The position numbers and the translations under genes were made by a program. Below the pieces are notes generated by a model, which worked only from the letters and a program-made list of their open reading frames with translations, was not told the DNA's origin and did not search any database. Positions 1-6,159 of a stretch of 8,193 bases of DNA are shown here, in pieces (position 1 is the stretch's first letter; every line of letters begins with the position of its first letter). The stretch is from Candidatus Limimorpha equi (GTDB lineage Bacteria > Bacteroidota > Bacteroidia > Bacteroidales > F082): NCBI GenBank assembly GCA_018065885.1, contig JAGHSL010000240.1:1-8193 (forward strand). Reading direction: 5' to 3'.

Positions 1-202
1 AAAAAACACCATAACCAGTCACAAGTCCGATTTTTTCCGAATTATGGATGAATATAGCCAGCAATGAGATAGTGCTTGTGAAGCTGAACATGGATTGCAT
101 GTTTGGGCTGATAATGCTATTTTATCAATTGAAGCGAATCGATATAATGGTCAAGTAAGGTTGTTATCATTGCATAATTTACAATGTTTTCTGCCTACAA
201 TG

Positions 203-214
203 AAAAAGCGCAGG
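203..214 (-). terminator. CCTGCGC-T5 segment, possible switchable terminator arm
   Basis: On the minus strand CCTGCGC (214-208) is followed by five T residues (207-203). It is exactly complementary to GCGCAGG (277-271), the 3' arm of the terminal hairpin of the 111-nt structure. Pairing would need a 56-nt loop and would break that hairpin, so this may be a weak terminator or an alternative fold. It has no local partner, so as a simple terminator it is poor. Confidence 0.25.
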
Positions 215-226
215 TTTCCACTGTAT

Positions 227-337
227 ATTCTCAGAGGGCTACCACACCCTTCACATCAATACAATTTCCGCCTGCGCCATCGCGCAAGCATCAACCGTTA
301 TTCTGTGATGTGATTGGAAGTGGTAGTTTCTGAGAAT
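227..337 (-). ncRNA. 111-nt interrupted palindrome, candidate structured RNA
   Basis: Read on the minus strand, nested complementary blocks line up in order: ATTCTCAGA (337-329) with TCTGAGAAT (235-227); CTACCAC (326-320) with GTGGTAG (245-239); TCC (318-316) with GGG (249-247), allowing one G-U; TCACATCA (313-306) with TGATGTGA (258-251). Inside lies a bubble of 16 nt (305-290) against 11 nt (269-259), then a terminal hairpin GCTTGCGC (289-282), loop GATG, GCGCAGGC (277-270). The pairing is seen directly and is far beyond chance. That it is an RNA, and on this strand, is inferred from the promoter about 95 nt upstream. The shape of closing stem, central bubble and terminal hairpin recalls 6S RNA, but it is much shorter than the usual 180-200 nt and I see no sequence match. 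A palindromic dispersed element (MITE-like) is the main alternative. Confidence 0.45.
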
Positions 338-340
338 CAC

Positions 341-362
341 GAATAAAAGCTAACGCTTATTC
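341..362 (-). other. Small hairpin upstream of the long palindrome
   Basis: On the minus strand GAATAAGC (362-355), loop GTTA, then GC and TTATTC (350-349, 346-341) with a two-T bulge. It sits between the promoter and the 111-nt palindrome, starting 3 nt before the palindrome's outer stem, and would be an extra stem-loop of the same transcript. Confidence 0.45.
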
Positions 363-434
363 AGTATGTCAAAATGATTGTCCTTCTGTCTCTTCCTTTT
401 ATACCTTATTAATATATGGTTTGTGTTTATTTGG

Positions 435-467
435 CAAAAGTAAGGTTTTATAGGTTTTGGAGGCAAA
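435..467 (-). promoter_or_regulatory. Bacteroidetes-type sigma promoter facing left
   Basis: On the minus strand TTTG (467-464) is followed after 21 nt by TACTTTTG (442-435), an exact match to the TAnnTTTG -7 element at near-normal spacing from the -33 TTTG. Transcription should begin near 431 and run left. It is the best promoter match I found in the window, yet it faces about 430 bp with no recognisable gene, which points to a non-coding RNA or a long leader. Confidence 0.6.
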
Positions 468-526
468 AAAATGTCACTTTTCCCATTCCACGAAACAAAA
501 ACTTCTCTATTTTTGCCGCAAGATTT

Positions 527-582
527 CTTAAAAACGTGCGAAAACAGCATGTTATTCGGCTTAAAAACGTGCGAAAACAGCA
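527..582. repeat. Two perfect 23-bp direct repeats, 33-bp period
   Basis: The 23-bp unit at 527-549 (from CTTAAAAACGTGCG to AACAGCA) is repeated exactly at 560-582, with a 10-bp spacer. Each unit carries GTGC-gaaaaca-GCA(C/T), a short interrupted palindrome; on the minus strand it reads as a weak hairpin followed by T5. The repeats lie 60-118 bp upstream of the minus-strand promoter at 435-467. Three helical turns (about 32 bp) nearly match the 33-bp period, which would fit a regulator binding two sites on one face. They could equally be copies of a genome-wide repeat. Two copies with a 10-bp spacer do not make a CRISPR array. Confidence 0.85.
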
Positions 583-653
583 CATTCAACATTGACTATT
601 CGTGAATTTATTCTATGAAACGCAAGATTTACAGCAAGTTACATATATAAATC

Positions 654-681
654 AAAAAAGGGACTTTGCAGTCCCTTTTTT
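654..681 (-). terminator. Intrinsic terminator after moxR
   Basis: A perfect 12-bp stem (654-665 with 670-681) around TTGC, with A6 on one flank and T6 on the other. It starts 3 bp beyond the moxR stop codon. Because the A and T runs are symmetric it could stop transcription from both directions. Confidence 0.93.
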
Positions 682-684
682 AGT

Positions 685-1644
685 TTATTTCAGCTTCTCC
701 ACAATCGCCTCAATGCTCACGCCTTCGGCTTCGGCGGTGTAGTTTCGGATGATGCGGTGCCGCAAAATCGGGACGGCAACGCGCTGCACATCTTCAATGT
801 CGGGCGAATACTTGCCAGAAAGCAAGGCATTGGCCTTAGCTCCGATAATCAAGTATTGCGAAGCACGCGGACCAGCACCCCAACTCAGATAACGGTTTGC
901 CCATTCGTGGGCTTTTTCCGTACCCGGACGAGTCTTAGCGACCAGATTCACTGCATATTCATACACATTATCCGGCACTGGGACACGACGCACCAACTGC
1001 TGGAAATAAATGATTTCTTCCGGTGAAAGCACGGCCTTCACATCGGCATCCTTGCCTACGGTGGTGTTCTTCACAATGTCGATTTCCTCTTCGTAAGTCG
1101 GATAGTCGAGCATGAGGTTGAACATGAAACGGTCCAACTGAGCCTCTGGCAAAGGATAGGTTCCCTCCTGCTCTATCGGATTTTGCGTGGCCAAGACAAA
1201 GAACGGTTCCTGCAATTTGTAGGTCTTTCCCGAAACCGTGATACACTTTTCCTGCATGGCTTCAAGCAAGGCGGCTTGGGTCTTAGGTGGCGTACGGTTG
1301 ATTTCGTCGGCCAAAACGATATTGGCAAAAACAGGACCCTTAATGAACTTGAACTGACGCGATTCATCAAGGATTTCAGTACCGACAATATCCGACGGCA
1401 TCAGGTCAGGAGTGAACTGGATACGGCTGAAACTCAAACCGAGTGCCTTGCCAATGGTATTCACCAACAAGGTCTTAGCCAATCCCGGCACACCAACCAA
1501 AAGCACGTGGCCTTGGCAAAAAATGGAAAGTATCGTATTATGAATGATGTCGTGCTGACCGACGATGACCTTGCCGATTTCGCTGCGCAAGGCTTCGTAT
1601 TTCGACACCAAGGCTTTTGCTCCTTCAATATCTGAATTATACAT
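685..1644 (-). CDS. MoxR-family AAA+ ATPase
   Basis: A 319-residue cytoplasmic MoxR-type AAA+ ATPase of normal family length. Such proteins act as chaperone-like ATPases, often helping to mature or insert a metal or cofactor into partner proteins, typically with von Willebrand A-domain partners. Visible motifs are Walker A GVPGLAKT (51-58), Walker B IVLADE (109-114), sensor 1 TQN (153-155), the arginine-finger segment DRF (171-173), and sensor 2 WGAGPRASQ (255-263) in the lid domain. The core MoxR signature TQNPIEQEGTYPLPEAQLDR is complete, so the protein should be active. The ATG at 1644 is the natural start. In many Bacteroidetes a moxR gene is followed by DUF58 and BatA-E genes; here a terminator follows at once and no such gene is present, so this copy stands as the last gene of the isomerase operon. 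A link to envelope protein folding is suggested only by this position. Confidence 0.95.
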   Translation of the reverse strand: MYNSDIEGAKALVSKYEALRSEIGKVIVGQHDIIHNTILSIFCQGHVLLVGVPGLAKTLLVNTIGKALGLSFSRIQFTPDLMPSDIVGTEILDESRQFKFIKGPVFANIVLADEINRTPPKTQAALLEAMQEKCITVSGKTYKLQEPFFVLATQNPIEQEGTYPLPEAQLDRFMFNLMLDYPTYEEEIDIVKNTTVGKDADVKAVLSPEEIIYFQQLVRRVPVPDNVYEYAVNLVAKTRPGTEKAHEWANRYLSWGAGPRASQYLIIGAKANALLSGKYSPDIEDVQRVAVPILRHRIIRNYTAEAEGVSIEAIVEKLK

Positions 1645-1668
1645 GAGTTAAAATGTTTCTGATTTTCA

Positions 1669-1692
1669 AAGTGGAAAGTTGTGAAGTGGAAA
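1669..1692. repeat. Short direct repeat in the surA-like/moxR spacer
   Basis: AAGTGGAAA occurs at 1669-1677 and again at 1684-1692, a 15-bp period, in the 49-bp spacer between the two genes. On the coding strand this reads TTTCCACTT twice. From memory, TTTCCACTT-type words are often repeated between Bacteroidetes genes, so this may be the stub of a longer repeat. Confidence 0.5.
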
Positions 1693-1693
1693 A

Positions 1694-3076
1694 CTATTTC
1701 TGTGTCCAATCGAAATTGAACTCGCAATCTGCAAAGTTTTCATCGATGCGGATGTATGCCTTGTTTGCCTTTTCGCGAATCCATTTTTCCCTAGCTTGCT
1801 GTTTTTTCTGTTCCAATGCCCAACTCTGAATCAGGTTGTAGTCGTCGGTGAGGTTTGCCCTATGTGCCACAACTTTCTTTTTTACCATGACGATTCGGTA
1901 AGCATCCTGACTTTCTTTGGTATACATCGGAACTGGGTCGCTGAATTCGCCTTCTTCCAAACGGCTGATAACAAATGCAAGATTCTTAAATTCGGCATAT
2001 TGCGGATATTGTTCCAATTCCTGCAAATCGGTCACGCTGATACGGTTGCCAGCCGTGGCTGGATTTAGAATATAACCACCATTGTTCTTCGTGTCGTCAT
2101 CGCTGAATTTCTTGCAAGCCTCGTCGAAAGTCATTTCGCCACTGTGAATCAATGCAGCAACGGAATCGAGTTCATTCTTTGCCTTTTCCAAAGCCTCGAC
2201 AGGAACCTTTGCAGTCAACAGAATGTGACGGCAGTTGACCATGTCGTCGCGGCGTTCAATAAGCTGAATGATATGGAAACCAAACTCAGTTTCAATAACT
2301 TCCGAGATTTCGCCTTCACGCAAATTGAAAGCTGCCGTCTCGAATGCAGGTGCCCATTCACCTTTTCCTGTCAAGCCGAGTTCACCGCCTTTTCTTGCCG
2401 AGCCTGGATCTTCAGAATAAAGAATTGCCATGGTCGAGAAACTGCTTTCGCCCGACAAAATGCGCTTACGGATCTGATACAGACGGTCTTTCACTTCAAG
2501 TTTTTCATCGATGCTTACCGGTGGACGCTTCACGATTTGAGCGATTTCGTATTCCGGACTCACCATCGGGATGCTGTCTTGCGGCATACTTTTATAGAAA
2601 GATTTCACTTCAGAAGGCGTAACGACAACATTTTCAATGATTTTAGCCATCACCTGCTCCTGCAACATTCCATCCTTAATGATAGGGCGAAGCTCATCCT
2701 TGATTTCAGGCATAGTCTTGCCGAAATACGCTTCCATCTTTTCCTGAGAGCCAAAACCAGCCATATATCCGCTTATTCTGCGGGTCATTTCTGCATCAAC
2801 CACATCATCCTCGATAGTCAAACTATCCATTTCGGCCTGATTCAGCATCAGTTTCTGGAAAAGCAACGATTCCAAAATCTCACAATGCAACGACTGATAA
2901 GAACCCTCCGCGCCACCTTGCAAACGATATTGCATATACTGGTTTTCGACATCCGACTGCAAAATCACATTCTTGCCGACGACAGCGACAATCTTATCCA
3001 CAACCTGCGACTGCTTCTGTGCAAAAACCTGCACCGAAAGCAAAGTCAACAGACATAAAACGACATTTCTTTTCAT
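1694..3076 (-). CDS. SurA-like periplasmic peptidylprolyl isomerase
   Basis: A 460-residue exported chaperone/isomerase, the closest of the three to classical SurA in layout and length (E. coli SurA is about 430). A signal peptide (MKR, hydrophobic 5-16, likely cleavage after VFA at 19) is followed by a SurA_N-type start, VVDKIVAVVGKNVILQSDVE (25-44). The helical chaperone region runs to about 160. Parvulin domain 1 (about 174-275) shows GGELGL (230-235) and EFGFHIIQL (264-272). Parvulin domain 2 (about 280-398) shows CRHILLT (282-288), GGYILNP (333-339) and YRIVMVKKK (393-401). Domain 2 is diverged, with YRIVMV replacing F-G-Y-H-I-I, so it may bind without catalysing well. The name surA is tempting, but three paralogue-like genes stand together, so I give no symbol. 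Likely role: escort and folding of beta-barrel proteins on the way to the outer membrane. The moxR gene follows after 49 bp. Confidence 0.93.
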   Translation of the reverse strand: MKRNVVLCLLTLLSVQVFAQKQSQVVDKIVAVVGKNVILQSDVENQYMQYRLQGGAEGSYQSLHCEILESLLFQKLMLNQAEMDSLTIEDDVVDAEMTRRISGYMAGFGSQEKMEAYFGKTMPEIKDELRPIIKDGMLQEQVMAKIIENVVVTPSEVKSFYKSMPQDSIPMVSPEYEIAQIVKRPPVSIDEKLEVKDRLYQIRKRILSGESSFSTMAILYSEDPGSARKGGELGLTGKGEWAPAFETAAFNLREGEISEVIETEFGFHIIQLIERRDDMVNCRHILLTAKVPVEALEKAKNELDSVAALIHSGEMTFDEACKKFSDDDTKNNGGYILNPATAGNRISVTDLQELEQYPQYAEFKNLAFVISRLEEGEFSDPVPMYTKESQDAYRIVMVKKKVVAHRANLTDDYNLIQSWALEQKKQQAREKWIREKANKAYIRIDENFADCEFNFDWTQK

Positions 3077-3969
3077 TATTTATCTTCTTTATTTTCAATA
3101 ATTTGTACCGACGAACCCGTATACACTTCGAAAGCATGGTCCTTCGCGGCCTTTTTATATAATCTGGATTTCAACGCATCGAGCAGGTCTTTCTTGCGTT
3201 TCATCAGAATCATGCTCCTGATATTTTCCCTTTCCATATCCAATGGCGAAATTTCCTCCTCCATCAGAAAATCCTCGAAACGCACCAAATAAGTGAAATC
3301 ATCCTTGTCGAACATCACGAAACGGTTCTTTTTCAGGAAACTTTCCGTGTTGTAAATCTCTATCGGTATGATTTTCAGCAGTTCATCCAAACGGAGCCAG
3401 TCATCGACATCCAAATAACTCGACACAGCATAATAGGTGGCCATAATGTCAAGACGCTGCAACATCAAAGTATCCGAATCACGCATAAGTTTCTGGAAAT
3501 CATTCTTCTGCTTGCAATCGGACTTTAGAATGACGTAAGCCGCCCTAACCATCGTCTGACGCAACTGAAAGTTTTCCTTGTTTTGCTCGTAATAGGTTTC
3601 AATCTCTTCATCCGTCACGACGGTATCGAGTTTCTGCTCAGCGAGTTGCGTCTCGTAGGCATAAATCACCAAAGAGTTCTGGTATTCCTGAATCTGTTTG
3701 GAAAAATCGAGCTGTTCTTTCGGAAGGTTTTTCTCCGCCTGATGCAGAAGCAACTCACGGCGAATCCACGAATCGACAAAAGCGTTGACACGATTGAGGC
3801 TATCCACGATGTCCGTTCCAGGAGCCACAACCCCCACCAAGTCCGATTCATAAAGGTATTTGCCGTAGCACTCGGCCACGACAACACCTTGTGAATCATT
3901 CGACTTGAGGTTGCAACTCTGCAAGAAAAGCACGCAAACCAAGCCTATCAGCCAACGCAACTTTCTCAT
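3076..3969 (-). CDS. SurA-like lipoprotein lacking a parvulin domain
   Basis: A 297-residue predicted lipoprotein: MRKLRW, a hydrophobic core (7-16) and a lipobox LQSC with the modified cysteine at 19. Asn at position 20 does not look like an inner-membrane retention Asp, so outer-membrane anchoring is possible, although sorting rules differ in Bacteroidetes. Residues about 30-140 resemble the helical N-terminal chaperone region of SurA/PpiC proteins (GKYLYESDLVGVV, then FVDSWIRRELLLHQAEKNL). VTDEEIETYYEQNKENFQLR (118-137) matches the linker that usually precedes a parvulin domain. After it, VRAAYVIL (141-148) echoes the first strand of that domain, but no G-D-L-G or F-G-Y-H-I-I motif follows, so catalytic isomerase function is not supported. 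It probably acts as a non-catalytic chaperone or partner of its neighbours. Its start overlaps the upstream gene by 4 bp and its TAA overlaps the next ATG by 1 bp (TAATG). Confidence 0.88.
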   Translation of the reverse strand: MRKLRWLIGLVCVLFLQSCNLKSNDSQGVVVAECYGKYLYESDLVGVVAPGTDIVDSLNRVNAFVDSWIRRELLLHQAEKNLPKEQLDFSKQIQEYQNSLVIYAYETQLAEQKLDTVVTDEEIETYYEQNKENFQLRQTMVRAAYVILKSDCKQKNDFQKLMRDSDTLMLQRLDIMATYYAVSSYLDVDDWLRLDELLKIIPIEIYNTESFLKKNRFVMFDKDDFTYLVRFEDFLMEEEISPLDMERENIRSMILMKRKKDLLDALKSRLYKKAAKDHAFEVYTGSSVQIIENKEDK

Positions 3970-5984
3970 TGATAAAGTTTTCTAACCTTGTCAAGAACTT
4001 TTTCGTCAACCGAGACTGGGTATTTTGCACGCAAAGCCTCCAACCACTTGGCTTCCAGTTCCACCTGATAATCGGAGGTAACCAAACCCTTGGCTTCCTT
4101 CAAGGTCTTAGGTTCAGGATTGCGCTTTTCGATAATTGCCACAATCACAGCCGATTCATCAACAGTTGAATGGATTTCATTGATTGTACCAGCCTTCCAT
4201 TCGGTTTGGTCGACATATTGGTTGTCGCCCTTCTGATAGAAACCCTTGCGGACGAAAACATGCTGGATGGAATCGCGTTGAACGATTGGACGCAAGCTGT
4301 CCCATGGTGTGCCGGCATCTATCAAAGCCTTGATTTTCGGCAACGATTCGGCGCGTGTAACGGTGATGATAGCAGCCTGAACACGTTCATCCCACATGTA
4401 CTTCGAGGCATGGCGGGCATGGAATTCCTGCAAACCCGTGGTGTCTTTCACAGCCTTGTCCCAGACTTCCCTTTCCATCAAGTCGAAGAGCAGAATGCCA
4501 TCGTAATATTCCTGGACAAGATTCTTAAATTCAGGGTATCTTTCCTCCAGATGAGCATCGGCATAATCCATCACCTTTTCGTTGGCGAAAGCATCATAAA
4601 GCTCGTAAGCGCAAGCCATAGGCGTACCGAACTTGCGAGGCTTCTGTTTTTCGTTGATATAATTCACGAAATCAGCGACTTTTGTCGAATTTCCATCGAT
4701 GGTGAACAATTCAGCTTTCATGTCGGCGGTAGCAGCCGGGACATATTTTCCTGCCAGCAAAGTGCTGTCGACCGTAGCCAGAAATGCCTCAACATTGGCA
4801 TCGTTCTGCTTGAAATTGTAATCCTTTCTGACCTGTTTCAGCACAAGTTCTTCCGACTTCTTTGAGCGCATGTCCTTTTCAACGCGCTCGCTGATGGCCT
4901 GACTTTCCTTGTCAAAACTGCCGATGCCCGTTTTGCCCAACAGCTTGATGATGTGATAGCCATAACTTGTACGGACTGGCTTAGCGATTTCATTCACTTC
5001 CAAGCCCTTACACGTTTCAATAAACTCAGGGACAATGCGACTGACCGTGAAGTTGCTCAAAGCACCACCACGCGAAACCGTTCCGCGGTCGTCGGTGTAT
5101 TTGGTCACGACTTCGTTCCAGTTCTTGCCATCCTGATCCATGAGTTCCTTGTAGATGTTATCGGCTTTCTGTTTCATGGCAGTCTCGTCCTCTTTCGAAG
5201 CATCGAAAGGAAGCTGCAAGAAAACGTGAGCGGCCTGAATGGTTCCCATAGCATCGGTAACGCTCTGAACCTTAATGATATGATAGCCAAAATCGCTACG
5301 GACAGGCATTGAAATCTCACCTTCTTTTGTGTTGTAAGCACCCGTTTCAAAAGGATAAACCATATCGAAAACGGTGAAATAGCCCAAATCGCCATGATTT
5401 CCCTTGCGAGCCGGTGAGCTTTCGGTAGCTTTCATGTCCTTTGCCGAAGGATCATCGGAATATTTCACGGCGAGGTTAGCGAAATCTTCACCCTTCATAG
5501 CCTTCTTGCGGATGTCCATAGCCTTGTTGTAAGCCTTCAAGGTATCTGACGGCAAGGCGTGTTTGTCACAGGTAATCAGGATGTGCGATGCGCGGATGTC
5601 CTTCAGCTTGCGCTGATAGGCTTCCTGAATCAGTTCGTCACTGACTTTTTCGTTGCTGAAATAAGGCTTAGCCAACTGCTTGCGGTAGCCTTCGAGTTCT
5701 TTCTTGAATTGTGCGCTCGTGTCGAGTTTCATCTCGGTGGCTTCCATCACTTTCATGCGGAAATTGACGAAAAGGTCGAGATATTCGTCAACCGACTTCT
5801 TGTCAATCACATCATTTTTAATGTTGTTCTTGGAATAGACATCGGTAAATTCCTTGACAGTTACCGGCTTATCGCCGATAGTCATCAGAACCTGATTATC
5901 GAGTTTCGATTGAGCATTGATGCTTAACACTGGCAGCGAAAAGGCAGCCAAAGCAAACATTTTCAAAAAGTTACATTTTTTCAT
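3966..5984 (-). CDS. Periplasmic peptidylprolyl isomerase with two parvulin domains
   Basis: A 672-residue exported foldase/chaperone of the SurA/PpiC type, expected to act on unfolded outer-membrane and periplasmic proteins. A signal peptide is clear: MKK, a hydrophobic stretch (7-21), then a likely signal peptidase I site after INA (24). Residues about 30-125 form a SurA-like helical N-terminal region. Parvulin domain 1 (about 130-240) shows RASHILI (131-137), GDLGYF (198-203) and FGYHIIKV (232-239). Domain 2 (about 249-348) shows AAHVFLQ (251-257), GGALSNF (306-312) and YGYHIIK (341-347). The long C-terminal part has no clear known domain, but 532-622 (WDERVQAAIITV to AVIVAIIEKRN) has the order of elements of a parvulin domain in degenerate form, so it may be a third, inactive repeat. 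It is the first gene of the operon, and its TGA overlaps the next ATG by 4 bp (ATGA). The domain calls are firm; the substrate is inferred from the family. Confidence 0.93.
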   Translation of the reverse strand: MKKCNFLKMFALAAFSLPVLSINAQSKLDNQVLMTIGDKPVTVKEFTDVYSKNNIKNDVIDKKSVDEYLDLFVNFRMKVMEATEMKLDTSAQFKKELEGYRKQLAKPYFSNEKVSDELIQEAYQRKLKDIRASHILITCDKHALPSDTLKAYNKAMDIRKKAMKGEDFANLAVKYSDDPSAKDMKATESSPARKGNHGDLGYFTVFDMVYPFETGAYNTKEGEISMPVRSDFGYHIIKVQSVTDAMGTIQAAHVFLQLPFDASKEDETAMKQKADNIYKELMDQDGKNWNEVVTKYTDDRGTVSRGGALSNFTVSRIVPEFIETCKGLEVNEIAKPVRTSYGYHIIKLLGKTGIGSFDKESQAISERVEKDMRSKKSEELVLKQVRKDYNFKQNDANVEAFLATVDSTLLAGKYVPAATADMKAELFTIDGNSTKVADFVNYINEKQKPRKFGTPMACAYELYDAFANEKVMDYADAHLEERYPEFKNLVQEYYDGILLFDLMEREVWDKAVKDTTGLQEFHARHASKYMWDERVQAAIITVTRAESLPKIKALIDAGTPWDSLRPIVQRDSIQHVFVRKGFYQKGDNQYVDQTEWKAGTINEIHSTVDESAVIVAIIEKRNPEPKTLKEAKGLVTSDYQVELEAKWLEALRAKYPVSVDEKVLDKVRKLYQ

Positions 5985-6050
5985 TTCAGATTTATTTTAA
6001 TTTATTTTCTTTCAAATTGCGTCCTTTAAGGAAAACAAGCGGTAAAATTA

Positions 6051-6061
6051 CACAAATTGTG
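6051..6061. promoter_or_regulatory. Short palindrome upstream of the isomerase operon
   Basis: CACAAATTGTG is a perfect 5-1-5 palindrome, 67 bp before the first ATG of the operon, in the only spacer that can hold the operon promoter (5985-6117). It could be an operator half-site pair. I found no TTTG / TAnnTTTG pair with proper spacing in this spacer, so the promoter itself is not placed. A chance match is quite possible in such AT-rich sequence. Confidence 0.25.
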
Positions 6062-6117
6062 CTTACCTTCCTCCAACTAAATGAAATAAACGGCAAAAAG
6101 TGTAATTTATTGTAATG

Positions 6118-6145
6118 AAAAAAGCCAGTCTCGAAAGACTGGCTT
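6118..6145 (-). terminator. Intrinsic terminator after the 130-residue gene
   Basis: On the minus strand a perfect 10-bp stem (6136-6145 with 6122-6131) closes a TTCG tetraloop and runs into six T residues (6123-6118). It sits 14 bp after the TAA stop of the upstream gene and separates that unit from the isomerase operon. Confidence 0.93.
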
Positions 6146-6159
6146 CTGATGTTCTCATC

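Larger units (their letters stand above)
1..684. other. Gene-poor structured region left of moxR
   Basis: No convincing protein gene lies here. The region holds, from right to left, the moxR terminator, two 23-bp direct repeats, a minus-strand promoter, a small hairpin and a 111-nt palindrome; each is listed separately. From 2 to 313 one plus-strand frame is open except for a TGA at 65-67, but it has no clear start, has odd His/Arg-rich content, and runs through most of the palindrome, so I do not call it a gene. Bases 1-200 otherwise show only small inverted repeats, such as CATTG/CAATG at 168-186 and TTATCA-type at 109-127. Confidence 0.6.

Noticed and set aside
200..250. TPP-riboswitch-like words (CTGAGA, AACCTG) on the minus strand
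   Set aside because: The spacing is superficially similar, but the pairing of GGGT with ACCC and the later conserved GATCTGG-type segment are missing, and no thiamine gene is visible.
95..313. 72-residue plus-strand frame
   Set aside because: It starts with TTG, has His/Arg-rich content unlike the neighbours, and overlaps most of the 111-nt palindrome, which explains its composition better.
227..337. Firm call as 6S RNA
   Set aside because: Only the general shape fits. The element is about 111 nt instead of about 180-200 and no 6S sequence signature is visible, so it stays a candidate structured RNA.
527..582. CRISPR array
   Set aside because: Only two repeats with a 10-bp spacer; CRISPR spacers are about 26-40 bp, and no cas gene is present.
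350..592. 80-residue minus-strand frame left of moxR
   Set aside because: It contains the 23-bp direct repeats and a complete promoter (435-467) inside its body, so its own transcript would start after its ATG. The content is repeat-derived and no family is recognisable.
2144..3058. 304-residue plus-strand frame antisense to the SurA-like gene
   Set aside because: It is a shadow of the real gene, which has a signal peptide, parvulin motifs and overlap with its neighbour. The antisense product is Phe/His-rich without any domain.
4170..4865. 231-residue plus-strand frame antisense to the 672-residue isomerase
   Set aside because: It lies wholly inside a well-supported gene, has no recognisable domain and has no promoter in front of it.
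5985..6117. Promoter of the isomerase operon
   Set aside because: Several TTTG words occur on the minus strand, but none pairs with a TAnnTTTG element at 19-21 nt, so I could not place it with honesty.
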